A stretch of 64,000 nt of DNA from Amorphoplanes friuliensis DSM 7358. GTDB taxonomy: Bacteria > Actinomycetota > Actinomycetes > Mycobacteriales > Micromonosporaceae. Where the stretch lies: NCBI RefSeq assembly GCF_000494755.1, contig NC_022657.1, positions 4,874,001-4,938,000 on the forward strand, written 5' to 3'. The position numbers and the translations under genes are program-made. Positions 1-7,942 of this stretch are shown here, one piece after another; position 1 is the stretch's first letter; each line of letters opens with the position of its first letter. The notes under the pieces were generated by a model. That model worked only from the letters and a program-made list of their open reading frames with translations, had not been told where the DNA came from and made no database searches.

Positions 1-154
1 TCAGCCCGCCGAGATCCACGTAGGAGATCCGCCCACCGCGGGCGCTCAGCGTCCGCAACACCGGCCCGTCCGTCTCCTGCACCAGCCCTTCCCGGGCGGC
101 GGGTGGCACGGGCCGGACCTCGTTGTCGTACGCACGCAGCAACACGCTGCCCAC
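1..154 (-). CDS. GNAT-type acetyltransferase, N-terminal part (runs off window)
   Basis: Only the first 51 codons are visible; the reading frame continues past base 1. The start is GTG at 154, about six bases after an AAAGGTGA ribosome site that overlaps the stop codon of the upstream XRE gene, so the two are probably co-transcribed. The visible residues (LLRAYDNEVRP, then DGPVLR and YVDLGGL) resemble the segment many actinobacterial GNAT proteins carry ahead of their acetyl-CoA-binding core. The core lies outside the window, so substrate and activity cannot be judged. The family call rests on recall of similar N-termini and is tentative. Confidence 0.45.
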   Translation of the reverse strand, partial: MGSVLLRAYDNEVRPVPPAAREGLVQETDGPVLRTLSARGGRISYVDLGGL

Positions 155-158
155 GATG

Positions 159-1367
159 TCACCTTTCGACCTGCATCCGCTCGCTCAGGCCGCGCAGTTC
201 CGAGCCACCGGCCTTGCGGCGGGAGCGTTCCAGCAGCGCACGGGTGGTTTCGCGGGCCAGCGGCGAGGTGTGCACGTGCTGCGGTGCGAGGCGTTCGGCG
301 GTGAGCAGGAAGCGGACGGCCTCGCGCTCGCTCCCGCGGGTCCGGGCCAGGGCACGGGCGGTGTCGGCGTAGTAGAACACCTGCCGGAACCCCGCCGGGA
401 TCGTCGCCGGGTTGGTGGTGCGGGCGATCTCCGCGGCACGCTCCGGGTCACCGCCGTCGACCTCGATGCCGATGCTCCAGATGCCGACGTTGGTCGGGCC
501 GAAGAACATGCCCAGCTCGGTGGTCTCCCCCGTGGTCGCGGCCAGAGCGGCGGCCTCCGTGGTCCAGGCGCGACTGTCCTCGGTGCGTTTGAGACCCCGG
601 CTCGCGTACGCGCAGACGAGCTGCAACGAGCCCAGCATCGCGGTGCCGCCGGGGCGGTCGGTGTGGCGGCGCAGGTCGTCGACGGCCCGGCTCGCCAGGG
701 CCAGTCCACGCGCGTACGAGCCGCAGGCGGTGGCGGCGCCGGCGCGGGCGTAGGCCGCGTAGCCCCGCAGCACGGGGTCGTCGGCGGCGTCGGCGGCCTC
801 GCGGCAGCGTTCGGCGCCGAGCCAGGCGTCGGCGGGGTGACCGAGGTTGCGCAGCACCGACGACGCCATGAAGGTGGCGTCGCAGAGCAACCGCAGCGCC
901 GGGCCGCGGTCCGGGCCGGCGGCCACCGCGTGCAGGTCCCGCAGCAGCCCGGGCAGCAGGCGGGCGGTTCCGGCGTAGTCGCAGGCCTGCCGCAGCGTGT
1001 CGGCGAGGGCGACGGTCCGGGCGGGTCCGGCGACCGGCGGCGCGGGCCGGGACGCCGGTTCGGTGAGGTCGATGTCGATCAGCGCCTGCCGGATGTTGTG
1101 CACCGCGGCCTGGGCAGCGGCGGCGGCCCGGTCGGCGGCGGGCACCGCGGTGCCCGCTAGGTCGGCGGGTGAGCATTCGAGGGCGCCGGCGATGTCGGCG
1201 AGGACAAAACGGTTGTCGGCGGCCTGGCGCCCCCGTTCGATGCGGCTCCAGGTCGCGTGGGAGAGGCCGGCGCGGCTGGCGGCGTGGCGGATGCTCCAGC
1301 CGCGCCGCAGCCGGCGCGCCTGGATGCGTTCGCCGATGGTCGGGTCGGCACTCGGTCGTGGGGTCAT
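159..1367 (-). CDS. XRE-family transcriptional regulator with helical C-terminal domain
   Basis: A 402-residue protein. Residues ~12-66 form a Cro/C1-type helix-turn-helix (GERIQARRLRRGWS, then the recognition helix SHATWSRIERGRQ). The remaining ~330 residues are alanine/arginine-rich and predicted helical, as in the TPR-like sensory halves of actinobacterial XRE regulators. I chose the ATG at 1367; an upstream in-frame start at 1406 would add 13 residues (MHHPRRERGYVPL) unlike the family. The stop overlaps the ribosome site of the GNAT-like gene downstream, a common pairing in which the small gene is the likely partner or target. The ligand is unknown. Confidence 0.8.
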   Translation of the reverse strand: MTPRPSADPTIGERIQARRLRRGWSIRHAASRAGLSHATWSRIERGRQAADNRFVLADIAGALECSPADLAGTAVPAADRAAAAAQAAVHNIRQALIDIDLTEPASRPAPPVAGPARTVALADTLRQACDYAGTARLLPGLLRDLHAVAAGPDRGPALRLLCDATFMASSVLRNLGHPADAWLGAERCREAADAADDPVLRGYAAYARAGAATACGSYARGLALASRAVDDLRRHTDRPGGTAMLGSLQLVCAYASRGLKRTEDSRAWTTEAAALAATTGETTELGMFFGPTNVGIWSIGIEVDGGDPERAAEIARTTNPATIPAGFRQVFYYADTARALARTRGSEREAVRFLLTAERLAPQHVHTSPLARETTRALLERSRRKAGGSELRGLSERMQVER

Positions 1368-1422
1368 GAGGGGAACGTAACCGCGCTCGCGGCGCGGGTG
1401 GTGCAAGCCTGTACCGGCGGCT

Positions 1423-2241
1423 CTACCCCTTCAGGCCGCTGAAGGTCATCGTGGCGATGAACCGCTTCTGGGCCACCAGGAAGGCGATGATCAGGGGCAT
1501 CGTCGCGATGACGTTGCCGGCCATCAGCTGCGACCATTCCGTCCGCCGGGTGCCCTGGAAGCTGGCCAGCCCGACCTGCAGGGTGAACTTGCTGTCGTCG
1601 CTGATCGCCACCAGGGGCCAGAGCAGGTCGTTCCAGCTCGACAGCAGGGTGAAGATCGCCAGGGTGGCCAGGGCGGGCCGGGCCAGCGGCAGCACGACGC
1701 TGAGGAACGTGCGCAGGGTGCTGCAGCCGTCGAGGACCGCCGCCTCCTCCAGCTCGGCGGGCAGCCCGAGGAAGAACTGCCGCATCAGGAAGATCCCGAA
1801 CGCCGAGGCCAGCCAGGGTACGAACGCCGCGGCGAGGGTGTCGACGATGCCGGCGCGGGCGAACATCAGGTAGGTCGGGATCATCAGCAGCTGGATCGGG
1901 ATCATGACCGTGGCGACGATCGCCAGGAAGGCCAGGCCGCGGCCGGCGAACTTGAGCCGGGCGAAACCGTAGCCGGCGAGCGAGCAGAGGACCAGGTGCG
2001 AGAGCACGGCGATCGCCGAGACCAGCACGGTGTTGCCGAACCACTGCAGGATGTTCGACTCCGACAGCAGCGTCCTGTACCCGTCCAGGTGGATGCTGGT
2101 CGGCAGGAATTTCGGCGGGAACTGGTTGATCTCCTGCGAGGTCATGAACGAGGTCAGGACCATCTGGACCAGCGGCAGGACGAAGATCAGGGCGAGCGGC
2201 ATCAGCAGCAGGTGCCAGGGGCTGAACGGGAGCCGGCGCAT
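1423..2241 (-). CDS. Carbohydrate ABC transporter permease (MalG-type)
   Basis: A 272-residue inner-membrane permease of the CUT1 carbohydrate uptake family. Six hydrophobic segments are visible (roughly 10-32, 70-93, 104-127, 135-155, 189-206, 240-258). The cytoplasmic EAA loop that docks the ATPase lies at ~165-190 (EEAAVLDGCSTLRTF). Its ATG at 2241 shares one base with the TGA of the preceding permease (TGATG), indicating translational coupling. It is the last gene of the binding protein-permease-permease set. No ATP-binding gene follows, so the pair probably uses a shared MsiK-type ATPase encoded elsewhere, as known for many actinobacterial sugar importers. Confidence 0.92.
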   Translation of the reverse strand: MRRLPFSPWHLLLMPLALIFVLPLVQMVLTSFMTSQEINQFPPKFLPTSIHLDGYRTLLSESNILQWFGNTVLVSAIAVLSHLVLCSLAGYGFARLKFAGRGLAFLAIVATVMIPIQLLMIPTYLMFARAGIVDTLAAAFVPWLASAFGIFLMRQFFLGLPAELEEAAVLDGCSTLRTFLSVVLPLARPALATLAIFTLLSSWNDLLWPLVAISDDSKFTLQVGLASFQGTRRTEWSQLMAGNVIATMPLIIAFLVAQKRFIATMTFSGLKG

Positions 2242-3188
2242 CAGAAGGCCTCCGATCCGGAACGGCGGCTGTACCAGATGACGCAGACGGTCAGGAGCAT
2301 CGTCACCACGAAGAGCAGGTAGGCGACGGCTGCGCCGTACCCGAGTCTCTGGGTCTGGAAGGCGAGCTCGTAGATGTAGTAGACGATGGTCTGGGTGCTG
2401 TTCATCGGACCGCCGCGCGTGGTCGTGTAGATGAGGTCGAACAGCTGCATCGCCGTGATGGTCTGCCAGATCGCGGCGAAGACCGTGACGGGCCGCAGCT
2501 CCGGCAGCGTGATGTGGAGGAAGGTGCGCCACCGGCTCGCGCCGTCGACCGTGGCCGCCTCGATCAGCTCGCGGGGGATGTCCTGCAGCGCCGCCAGGTA
2601 GATGACGGCGGTGAAGCCGACCTCACCCCAGAGTGCGATCAGGCAGATGACCAGCAGCGCCTGGCCGGGGCTCTCCAGGAACTGCTGTGCGGGCAGCCCG
2701 AGCCGGCGCAGTGCCTCGTTCGCCGCGCCGAACTGCGGGTTGAAGACGAAGCTGGCCAGGATGCCGGTGGCCGCCGCCGACGCGACGTACGGGACGAAGA
2801 TGCACGTGCGGTAGAAGCCGATGAGCCGGATCTTCTGGTTCAGGGCCACCGCGATGAGGATGCCCAGCACGATCGAGCCGGGCACGAACAGTGCGGTCAG
2901 CAGCAGCGTGTGTTTCGCCGCCGTGATCGCGTCGGGGTCCGTGGCGATCCGTTCGTAGTTGCGCCACCCCACGTCCCGGGCCGGGGCGATGCCGTTCCAG
3001 CGGGTCCGGGAGATGAAGAACGCCCAGACCGCCGGGAAGATCGAGAGCCCGACGACGATCAGGGTCGCCGGGCCGGCGAAGGCCCACCCGGTGAGGGTGC
3101 GCCGGGCCGCCCGGCCGCGCCTGCCGCGCGGCCGGGGTGCCACCTGCTGGTGCGTACGCGGTGTCGCCGCGAACGTCAGCGCCATCAT
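2241..3188 (-). CDS. Carbohydrate ABC transporter permease (MalF-type)
   Basis: A 315-residue permease with an arginine-rich cytoplasmic N-terminus (residues 10-30) followed by a first membrane segment at ~35-58 (a MalF-like arrangement). The EAA loop is at ~207-232 (ELIEAATVDGASRWRTFL). Two adjacent ATG codons (3188 and 3185) are possible starts; the first overlaps the stop of the binding-protein gene as ATGA and is preferred. It forms the transmembrane heterodimer with the permease encoded immediately downstream. Substrate can only be guessed from the neighbours: an alpha-glycoside or amino-sugar-containing oligosaccharide. Confidence 0.92.
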   Translation of the reverse strand: MMALTFAATPRTHQQVAPRPRGRRGRAARRTLTGWAFAGPATLIVVGLSIFPAVWAFFISRTRWNGIAPARDVGWRNYERIATDPDAITAAKHTLLLTALFVPGSIVLGILIAVALNQKIRLIGFYRTCIFVPYVASAAATGILASFVFNPQFGAANEALRRLGLPAQQFLESPGQALLVICLIALWGEVGFTAVIYLAALQDIPRELIEAATVDGASRWRTFLHITLPELRPVTVFAAIWQTITAMQLFDLIYTTTRGGPMNSTQTIVYYIYELAFQTQRLGYGAAVAYLLFVVTMLLTVCVIWYSRRSGSEAF

Positions 3189-4504
3189 TCCTCCAGGGCG
3201 TCGGCGGACTTGCGGGCCGCCTCGTCGAGGGCCTCCTTCGGGCTCGCCGCCCCCTGGAGCACCTTCGCGATGGCATCGCCGACGTTGCGGGACATCACCT
3301 CGTAGCCGGGCACGGTGGGCCGCGCCTGCTTGGCGTTGGCGAGGTTGTCGAAGAACTTCTGCCCGCCCGGGTACTCCTTGGCGTAGGCCGCGAACTCGGG
3401 TGTGCTCTGCTCGACGCTCCGCAGCGGCAGGTTACCGACCGCGAGGTTCCACTTGGCGTCGATCTCGGCGCTGGTCAGCCATTTGATGAAGTCGCGGGAG
3501 GCGCCGGCGCGGTTGGCGTCGTCGTGGTCGAAGAGCACCCACAGGTCGGGGCCGGAGACTGTCTGGTGGTCGCCGTTGACGCCGGGCAGGGCGGTCACGC
3601 CGTACTTCAGCTTGGCGTCCTTGAGGTCGAGCAGCGCCCACGGGCCGGAGAGCATCATGCCGACGCGGCCGCTGTTGAACAGCGGGCCGTACTTCTCGTC
3701 GGTCTGGTCGAGGTACATCGACTTGTCGTCGACGGCCATGGCCCGCAGCGTCTCGAGCGCCTTGACGCCGGCCTCGGAGTTGAACGCGGGCTTGGTGCCG
3801 TCGAGGATCTTCCCGCCGTTCTGCCACAGCAGCGGCCACAGGTGCCAGGTGGTGTCCTCGCTGCCGGAGACCGAGTACGCCGTCCCGTACGTGTTGGTGC
3901 CCGGGTCGGTGAGCTTCTTGGCCGCGGCCCGGAAGTCCTCCCAGGACCACTCGTCGGTCGGGTAGGCGATCCCGGCGTCGTCGAAGAGCTTCGGGTTGTA
4001 GATCAGCGCCAGGTTGTCGACCAGTGCCGGGACGCCGATGACCTTGCCATCCGCGGTCGCCACCGTGCGGGCCGCCTCCGGCATCTCGTTCCAGGCGAAC
4101 GACGGGTCGGCGACGAACGAGGTCAGGTCCTGGGTCTTGCCGCTGGCGCCGAGGTCACCCGCCCAGTTGCCGAACGCGTACGAGATGTCGGGGTAACTGC
4201 CGCCGGCAAAACCGGCGGAGAGCTTGGTGAGCAGGTCGTCCGTGGTCGGTGCGCCCGCCGAGGTCTTGATCGTCACGTTCGGGTGCGCGGTGTGGTAGTC
4301 GGCGGCGAGCTTCTCGGCGACCTTCTCGGCCTCCGAGGTCTGCCCGGTCCACCAGGTGAGTTCGACGGTGGCGGCGGGGTCGTACCCCGCTGCCGCGTCC
4401 TTGCCGTCGTCGCTGTCGCCGCCCGTACAGGCGGTCAGGAGCAAGGTGGCCGCGCTGGTCGCGGCGAGCAGCCGGACCGACCGGCCGCGCGTGAAGGTGG
4501 TCAT
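3185..4504 (-). CDS. Extracellular sugar-binding lipoprotein of ABC transporter
   Basis: A 439-residue family-1 solute-binding protein. The N-terminus is a lipoprotein signal peptide (MTTFTRGRSVRLLAATSAAT, then LLLTAC) with lipid-modified Cys26. The mature part has the typical TVELTWWTGQTSEAEK first strand and a C-terminal helical section (DAIAKVLQGAASPKEALDE) seen in CUT1 binding proteins. The ATG at 4504 gives a proper signal peptide; a longer in-frame reading up to 4669 would bury it. Forty bases separate it from the SIS gene upstream and it overlaps the first permease by four bases. It captures the sugar outside the membrane for the two permeases. Confidence 0.93.
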   Translation of the reverse strand: MTTFTRGRSVRLLAATSAATLLLTACTGGDSDDGKDAAAGYDPAATVELTWWTGQTSEAEKVAEKLAADYHTAHPNVTIKTSAGAPTTDDLLTKLSAGFAGGSYPDISYAFGNWAGDLGASGKTQDLTSFVADPSFAWNEMPEAARTVATADGKVIGVPALVDNLALIYNPKLFDDAGIAYPTDEWSWEDFRAAAKKLTDPGTNTYGTAYSVSGSEDTTWHLWPLLWQNGGKILDGTKPAFNSEAGVKALETLRAMAVDDKSMYLDQTDEKYGPLFNSGRVGMMLSGPWALLDLKDAKLKYGVTALPGVNGDHQTVSGPDLWVLFDHDDANRAGASRDFIKWLTSAEIDAKWNLAVGNLPLRSVEQSTPEFAAYAKEYPGGQKFFDNLANAKQARPTVPGYEVMSRNVGDAIAKVLQGAASPKEALDEAARKSADALEE

Positions 4505-4544
4505 CCCTGTACCTCGATATCTCGTCGGATGTCGCGGTTGCTGG

Positions 4545-5432
4545 TCAAGCGGCGTCGGTGAGGACGACGGATCGGGTGAGCAGGCGGGGGCGGTCGGGGT
4601 CGAGGCCGCGGTGGGCGGCCAGGGCGAGGGCAAAACGCTGGGCCAGGACCAGCTGGGCGAGCGGGTCACGCTCGTCGCGGTAGGTGGTGGCGCCGGCCGA
4701 GCGGCCGACCTCGTCCAGGCCGATCGGCACGGCGCCGAAGGAGAAGACCAGGCTCCGCGTACCCGCGACGGCGACCGGTCCGTGCCGGAAGTCCATGGCC
4801 GGGTACGACTCCGAGTAGGCCTGGGCCGCCTCGCGGACCTTGAGCGCCGCCTCGTGGGCGAGCCCGACGGTCCAGCCGGTGCCCAGGAAGACCAGGTGGT
4901 CGATGGCGGCCGGGTCGGCGGGCAGCGGCGCGTCCAGTGCGGCGTGCCCGTCGGCGATCAGGTGGCTCAGGTCCTCACCGAACGCCGCCCGGGCGATCGC
5001 GAGGACGGTGGTCGGGAAGCGGGTCTGCACCACGCTGCGCTCGTCGGCGAAGTCGAGCAGCAGGCGGCTCTCGGCGAGGGTGTCGACCGGCATCCCGGCG
5101 ACCGCGGTGACGGCCACCCGGTGGGTGCCCTCGGGCACCTGCCGGAGCGCGTCGAGCACCTCGGTGGAGGTGCCGGAGCGCGTGATCGCGACGACCCGGT
5201 CGTACCGGCGCCGCGGGACGTACTCGGAGGCGCAGACCGCGTCGGTCTCACCGAGACCGGCGCTCTCCCGCAACTCGGCGATGCTCTGGGCCACGAACCA
5301 CGAGGTGCCGCAGCCCAGAACCAGCATCCGTTCCCCCGGTGCAGCGAGCTCACGACGGGCCTGGTCGGTCAGGGCGAGACCCTGCTCCCAGACTGCGGGC
5401 TGGCTGGCGATTTCCTCCGACGTGTCGTTCAT
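4545..5432 (-). CDS. SIS-domain sugar isomerase/deaminase-like protein (AgaS/GlmS-C type)
   Basis: A 295-residue protein made of two tandem sugar-isomerase (SIS) folds, about 30-160 and 170-290. The first shows GCGTSWFVAQS and ITRSGTSTEVLDAL, the phosphosugar-binding Ser/Thr loops; the second shows FLGTGWTVGLAHEAALKV and the SYPAMDFRHGP stretch characteristic of the GlmS isomerase domain and AgaS relatives. There is no glutaminase domain. Members isomerise or deaminate amino-sugar phosphates, so the imported sugar may contain an amino sugar. It sits between the glycosidase and the transporter genes and has an operator-like inverted repeat just upstream (5447-5488). Confidence 0.85.
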   Translation of the reverse strand: MNDTSEEIASQPAVWEQGLALTDQARRELAAPGERMLVLGCGTSWFVAQSIAELRESAGLGETDAVCASEYVPRRRYDRVVAITRSGTSTEVLDALRQVPEGTHRVAVTAVAGMPVDTLAESRLLLDFADERSVVQTRFPTTVLAIARAAFGEDLSHLIADGHAALDAPLPADPAAIDHLVFLGTGWTVGLAHEAALKVREAAQAYSESYPAMDFRHGPVAVAGTRSLVFSFGAVPIGLDEVGRSAGATTYRDERDPLAQLVLAQRFALALAAHRGLDPDRPRLLTRSVVLTDAA

Positions 5433-5446
5433 GTTCGAGGATTATG

Positions 5447-5488
5447 CTCGTTTGTTTTCGCTTCACAAGGCCTCGCGCTCAAACGAAC
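5447..5488. promoter_or_regulatory. Operator-like inverted repeat upstream of the SIS/transporter operon
   Basis: CTCGTTTG (5447-5454) and CAAACGAAC (5480-5488) form an inverted repeat with a seven-base match (TCGTTTG/CAAACGA); TTTTCGCTT (5455-5463) lies between the arms. The same words, TTTCGCTT and AAACGAAC, recur upstream of the glycosidase gene at 6845-6863. AT-rich repeats like these are unusual in this GC-rich DNA and are the likely binding sites of the DeoR regulator encoded at 6922. No footprint evidence exists here. Confidence 0.5.
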
Positions 5489-5504
5489 ATTCCACGATGC
5501 ACGT

Positions 5505-6797
5505 CTAGCGCAGTGCCTCAGGGATCAGGTCACCGTGCGCGGCGGTCAGTTCGTCGCACAGTTCCCAGATCCGGTCCACGCTCAGCGTCGCGGCGGTGTT
5601 CGGATCGACCATCGCGGCCTGCCGCACCATCCGCTTGTCACCGGTCAGCGCCGCCTGCACGGTCAACTGACCGACGTTCACAAAACTCCGATTGAGCGCG
5701 GCACACTGCGCCGGGAGCGCTCCGACCCGTTCCGGGCGTACGCCCAGAGCGTCCACGACACACGGCACCTCGACCGCGTAGTCCTCCGGCAGATTGCTGA
5801 TCAGCCCCCGGTTCGCGACGTTGCCGTGGATGCGGCGCAGGGTGCCGGTCGTGATGCTGTGGATGACCTGCGGGGCGTACTCGGTGGCGTCACGGCTGAC
5901 ATCCAGGGGCTCGCCGGCCAGCACCGCACGCCGCGTCTCGTGATATTCGGTCACGTTGTCCGCGCTGATCCGCAGGTAGTCGCCGACCGGGATGCGCAGC
6001 CGCTCGATCTCGGCGTCGTCGTGCAGATACCACGGCAGGTACTCGCTGGAGTGCTCACTGGTCTCCGTCGGGAACCAGCCGAGGCGCTTGTACATGTCCA
6101 TGCGGACACGGCGGCGCAGCTCGGGATCGCGCTCCAGCAAGGCATCCAGCCGCGGATAGAGGTTTTCGCCGCGGTGCTCGAAGCGCAGCAGCCACGCCTG
6201 ATGGTTCACCCCGGCGCCGGTGTAGTCGACCTCGTCGTACGGAACTCCCAGCAGATCGCTCAGATCGCGCACGGTCCAGTAGACCGAGTGGCACAGGCCG
6301 ACGGCCTTGAGGTCCGGGGCGATCGCCGCGAGGTAGCCGATGTTCATCGCCATCGGGTTGGTGTAGTTGAGGAACCAGGCGTCCGGGCACAGCTCGCGCA
6401 TGTCTGCCGCGATGCCCGCGAGCACCGGGAACGTGCGCAGCGCACGGAAGATCCCGCCGACACCCAGGGTGTCGCCGATGGTCTGGCGCAGCCCGTACTT
6501 CGCGGGGATCTCGAAGTCGCGCACGGTGGCCGCGTGCATGCCGACCTGGATGGCGTTGATGACGAAGTCGGCACCGTCGAGCACGGTGCGCCGGTCGAGG
6601 CTGGTCGTGATCGTGGGCTTGGCGCCGAGCTGCTCGGCGGTGCGCCGGGCGATCGCCTCGGCGGTTTCGAGCCGCTCGGGATCGATGTCGTGCAGGGCGA
6701 GGGTGACGCCCCGGAGCTCGTCGAACGTCAGGATGTCGGCGAGCAGCTCACGGGTGAAGACGACGCTGCCCGCGCCGAGAAAGGCGATCGTGGTCAT
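5505..6797 (-). CDS. Glycoside hydrolase family 4 (NAD/Mn-dependent alpha-galactosidase/glucosidase type)
   Basis: A 430-residue GH4 enzyme, which cleaves glycosides by an NAD-dependent oxidation-elimination mechanism. Visible are the nucleotide-binding GAGS loop (8-11), NYTNPMAMN (144-152), the metal-binding Cys-His pair in GLCHS (C169, H170) and GVNHQAW (H199). The CHS motif is typical of members acting on unphosphorylated alpha-glycosides, in contrast to the CDV/CN-type phospho-glycosidases. The ATG at 6797 begins directly with the Rossmann strand MTTIAFLGAGS; upstream in-frame codons run through the operator region. It lies 72 bases ahead of the SIS gene, in the same direction, and is divergent from the DeoR gene. 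Confidence 0.9.
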   Translation of the reverse strand: MTTIAFLGAGSVVFTRELLADILTFDELRGVTLALHDIDPERLETAEAIARRTAEQLGAKPTITTSLDRRTVLDGADFVINAIQVGMHAATVRDFEIPAKYGLRQTIGDTLGVGGIFRALRTFPVLAGIAADMRELCPDAWFLNYTNPMAMNIGYLAAIAPDLKAVGLCHSVYWTVRDLSDLLGVPYDEVDYTGAGVNHQAWLLRFEHRGENLYPRLDALLERDPELRRRVRMDMYKRLGWFPTETSEHSSEYLPWYLHDDAEIERLRIPVGDYLRISADNVTEYHETRRAVLAGEPLDVSRDATEYAPQVIHSITTGTLRRIHGNVANRGLISNLPEDYAVEVPCVVDALGVRPERVGALPAQCAALNRSFVNVGQLTVQAALTGDKRMVRQAAMVDPNTAATLSVDRIWELCDELTAAHGDLIPEALR

Positions 6798-6844
6798 GGC
6801 GGGATTGTTCGCGTACGCGTCCGAAGCGCGCAAGGAATTCTGGT

Positions 6845-6863
6845 GTTTCGCTTGGAAACGAAC
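6845..6863. promoter_or_regulatory. Operator-like motif between glycosidase and DeoR genes
   Basis: GTTTCGCTTGGAAACGAAC is an imperfect dyad located 48 bases upstream of the glycosidase start and 59 bases upstream of the divergent deoR start. Its two halves are the same words found in the inverted repeat before the SIS gene. This placement fits autoregulation plus control of both sugar transcription units by the DeoR protein. Confidence 0.5.
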
Positions 6864-6921
6864 TATGGTGACTGCGCGTTTGCTCAATATGATGCTGTCC
6901 TGAAACCCGTGGTGAGGTCAC

Positions 6922-7698
6922 ATGCCCCAGAGTTCCCTGCGCCGGGCCGACCGCGTGTCGGCCATCCTGGAGCGCGTGGCCAGCCACGGTTCCGTGGACG
7001 CCGGCCACCTCGCCGACGAGTTCGAGGTCTCCCCCGCCACCATCCGCCGTGACCTCCAGGTCCTCGAGGATCAAAGACTCCTCTCCCGTACGCACGGAGG
7101 CGCCGTCGCGGTCGACGTCGCGTACGAGCTGCCGGTGCGCTACCGCGTCGGCCAGCACCGTGAGGAGAAGGCACTCGTCGCGCAACGGGTGGCGGCGCTG
7201 CTGCCCAAGGGTCCGCTGACCCTCGGGCTGACCGGCGGCACGACAACACACCTGCTGGCCCGGCTGCTCGCCGAACGGGTCGACCTGACCGTGGTCACCA
7301 ACGCGCTCAACATCGCGGCGGAGCTGGCCCTGCGCCCCCGCCTCAAGCTGATCATGACCGGTGGCGTCTCGCGCACCCAGTCGTACGAGCTGGTCGGGCC
7401 GATCGCGGACCAGGCCCTCGCCGGTCTGAACATGGCCGTGGCGGTCGTCGGCGTCGACGGCATCAGCGCCCGGGGCGGGCTCACCACCCACGACGAGATC
7501 GAGGCGAACACCAACGCCACGATGATCCGCCGCGCCGACCGGGTGATCGTGGTCGCGGACGGCTCCAAGGTCGGCCGCGTCTGCCTGGCCAGCATCTGCG
7601 CCATCACCGGTGTCGCCACGCTCGTCACCGACTCGAGCGCCGACCCCGCGGGTGTCGAGGCGATCCGCCGCACCGGCACCGAGGTGATCGTTGCGTAG
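6922..7698 (+). CDS. DeoR-family transcriptional regulator of the sugar locus
   Basis: A 258-residue repressor. The N-terminal winged helix (residues ~7-60) includes the DeoR signature around LADEFEVSPATIRRDLQVLE, followed by the wing LLSRTHGGA. The C-terminal half (~75-235) is the DeoR sensor, an isomerase-like fold with the phosphosugar-binding loops LGLTGGTTTH and TGGVSR. The ATG follows a GTGAGG ribosome site. It is divergent from the glycosidase and probably responds to a phosphorylated intermediate of the pathway, repressing both the glycosidase and the SIS/transporter unit through the shared TTTCGCTT/AAACGAAC motifs. Confidence 0.92.
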   Translation: MPQSSLRRADRVSAILERVASHGSVDAGHLADEFEVSPATIRRDLQVLEDQRLLSRTHGGAVAVDVAYELPVRYRVGQHREEKALVAQRVAALLPKGPLTLGLTGGTTTHLLARLLAERVDLTVVTNALNIAAELALRPRLKLIMTGGVSRTQSYELVGPIADQALAGLNMAVAVVGVDGISARGGLTTHDEIEANTNATMIRRADRVIVVADGSKVGRVCLASICAITGVATLVTDSSADPAGVEAIRRTGTEVIVA

Positions 7699-7740
7699 GT
7701 CATAGTTCCGTTTCGCCCCGGCAGGCCTACGATCATCCCT

Positions 7741-7865
7741 AGTGCTCCGGGGTCGGTGCAATTCCGAACCGGCGGTGACAGTCCGCGACCCGACCGCAGC
7801 CGGCGGCCGGTTGAACCGGTGTAATTCCGGTACCGACGGTGAAAGTCCGGATGGTAGGCAGCACT
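7741..7865 (+). promoter_or_regulatory. FMN riboswitch (RFN element)
   Basis: The conserved RFN core words are present in order: AGTGCT (P1 left arm), GGTCGGTGCAATTCCGAACC, GGCGGTGACAGTCCGCGACC, CCGGTGTAATTCCGG, CCGACGGTGAAAGTCCGGAT, and AGCACT (P1 right arm, 7860-7865). This is the FMN-sensing six-stem junction. It precedes a PnuC-family transporter gene by 77 bases, so high FMN should switch that gene off. Confidence 0.93.
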
Positions 7866-7912
7866 GAACGTGGCTCGACCGTCGTTGTTGTGTGCGCGGC
7901 TTTCCCCGGCGT

Positions 7913-7930
7913 GCACCTCTGTGCTTTTTT
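7913..7930 (+). terminator. Candidate riboswitch-controlled terminator
   Basis: A short stem GCAC/GTGC (7913-7916 with 7921-7924) is followed by six T residues (7925-7930), two bases ahead of the GGAGG ribosome site. The GTGCT at 7921-7925 is also complementary to AGCAC in the right arm of riboswitch stem P1 (7860-7864), giving a plausible switch between two structures. The stem is short, so translational control by masking the ribosome site is an alternative. Confidence 0.4.
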
Positions 7931-7942
7931 CCGGAGGTGCCC

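Noticed and set aside
4356..7052. Long forward open frame (898 codons) across the sugar locus
   Set aside because: It is antisense to the SIS and glycosidase genes, whose products have clear family motifs; its composition is a mirror of their codon bias.
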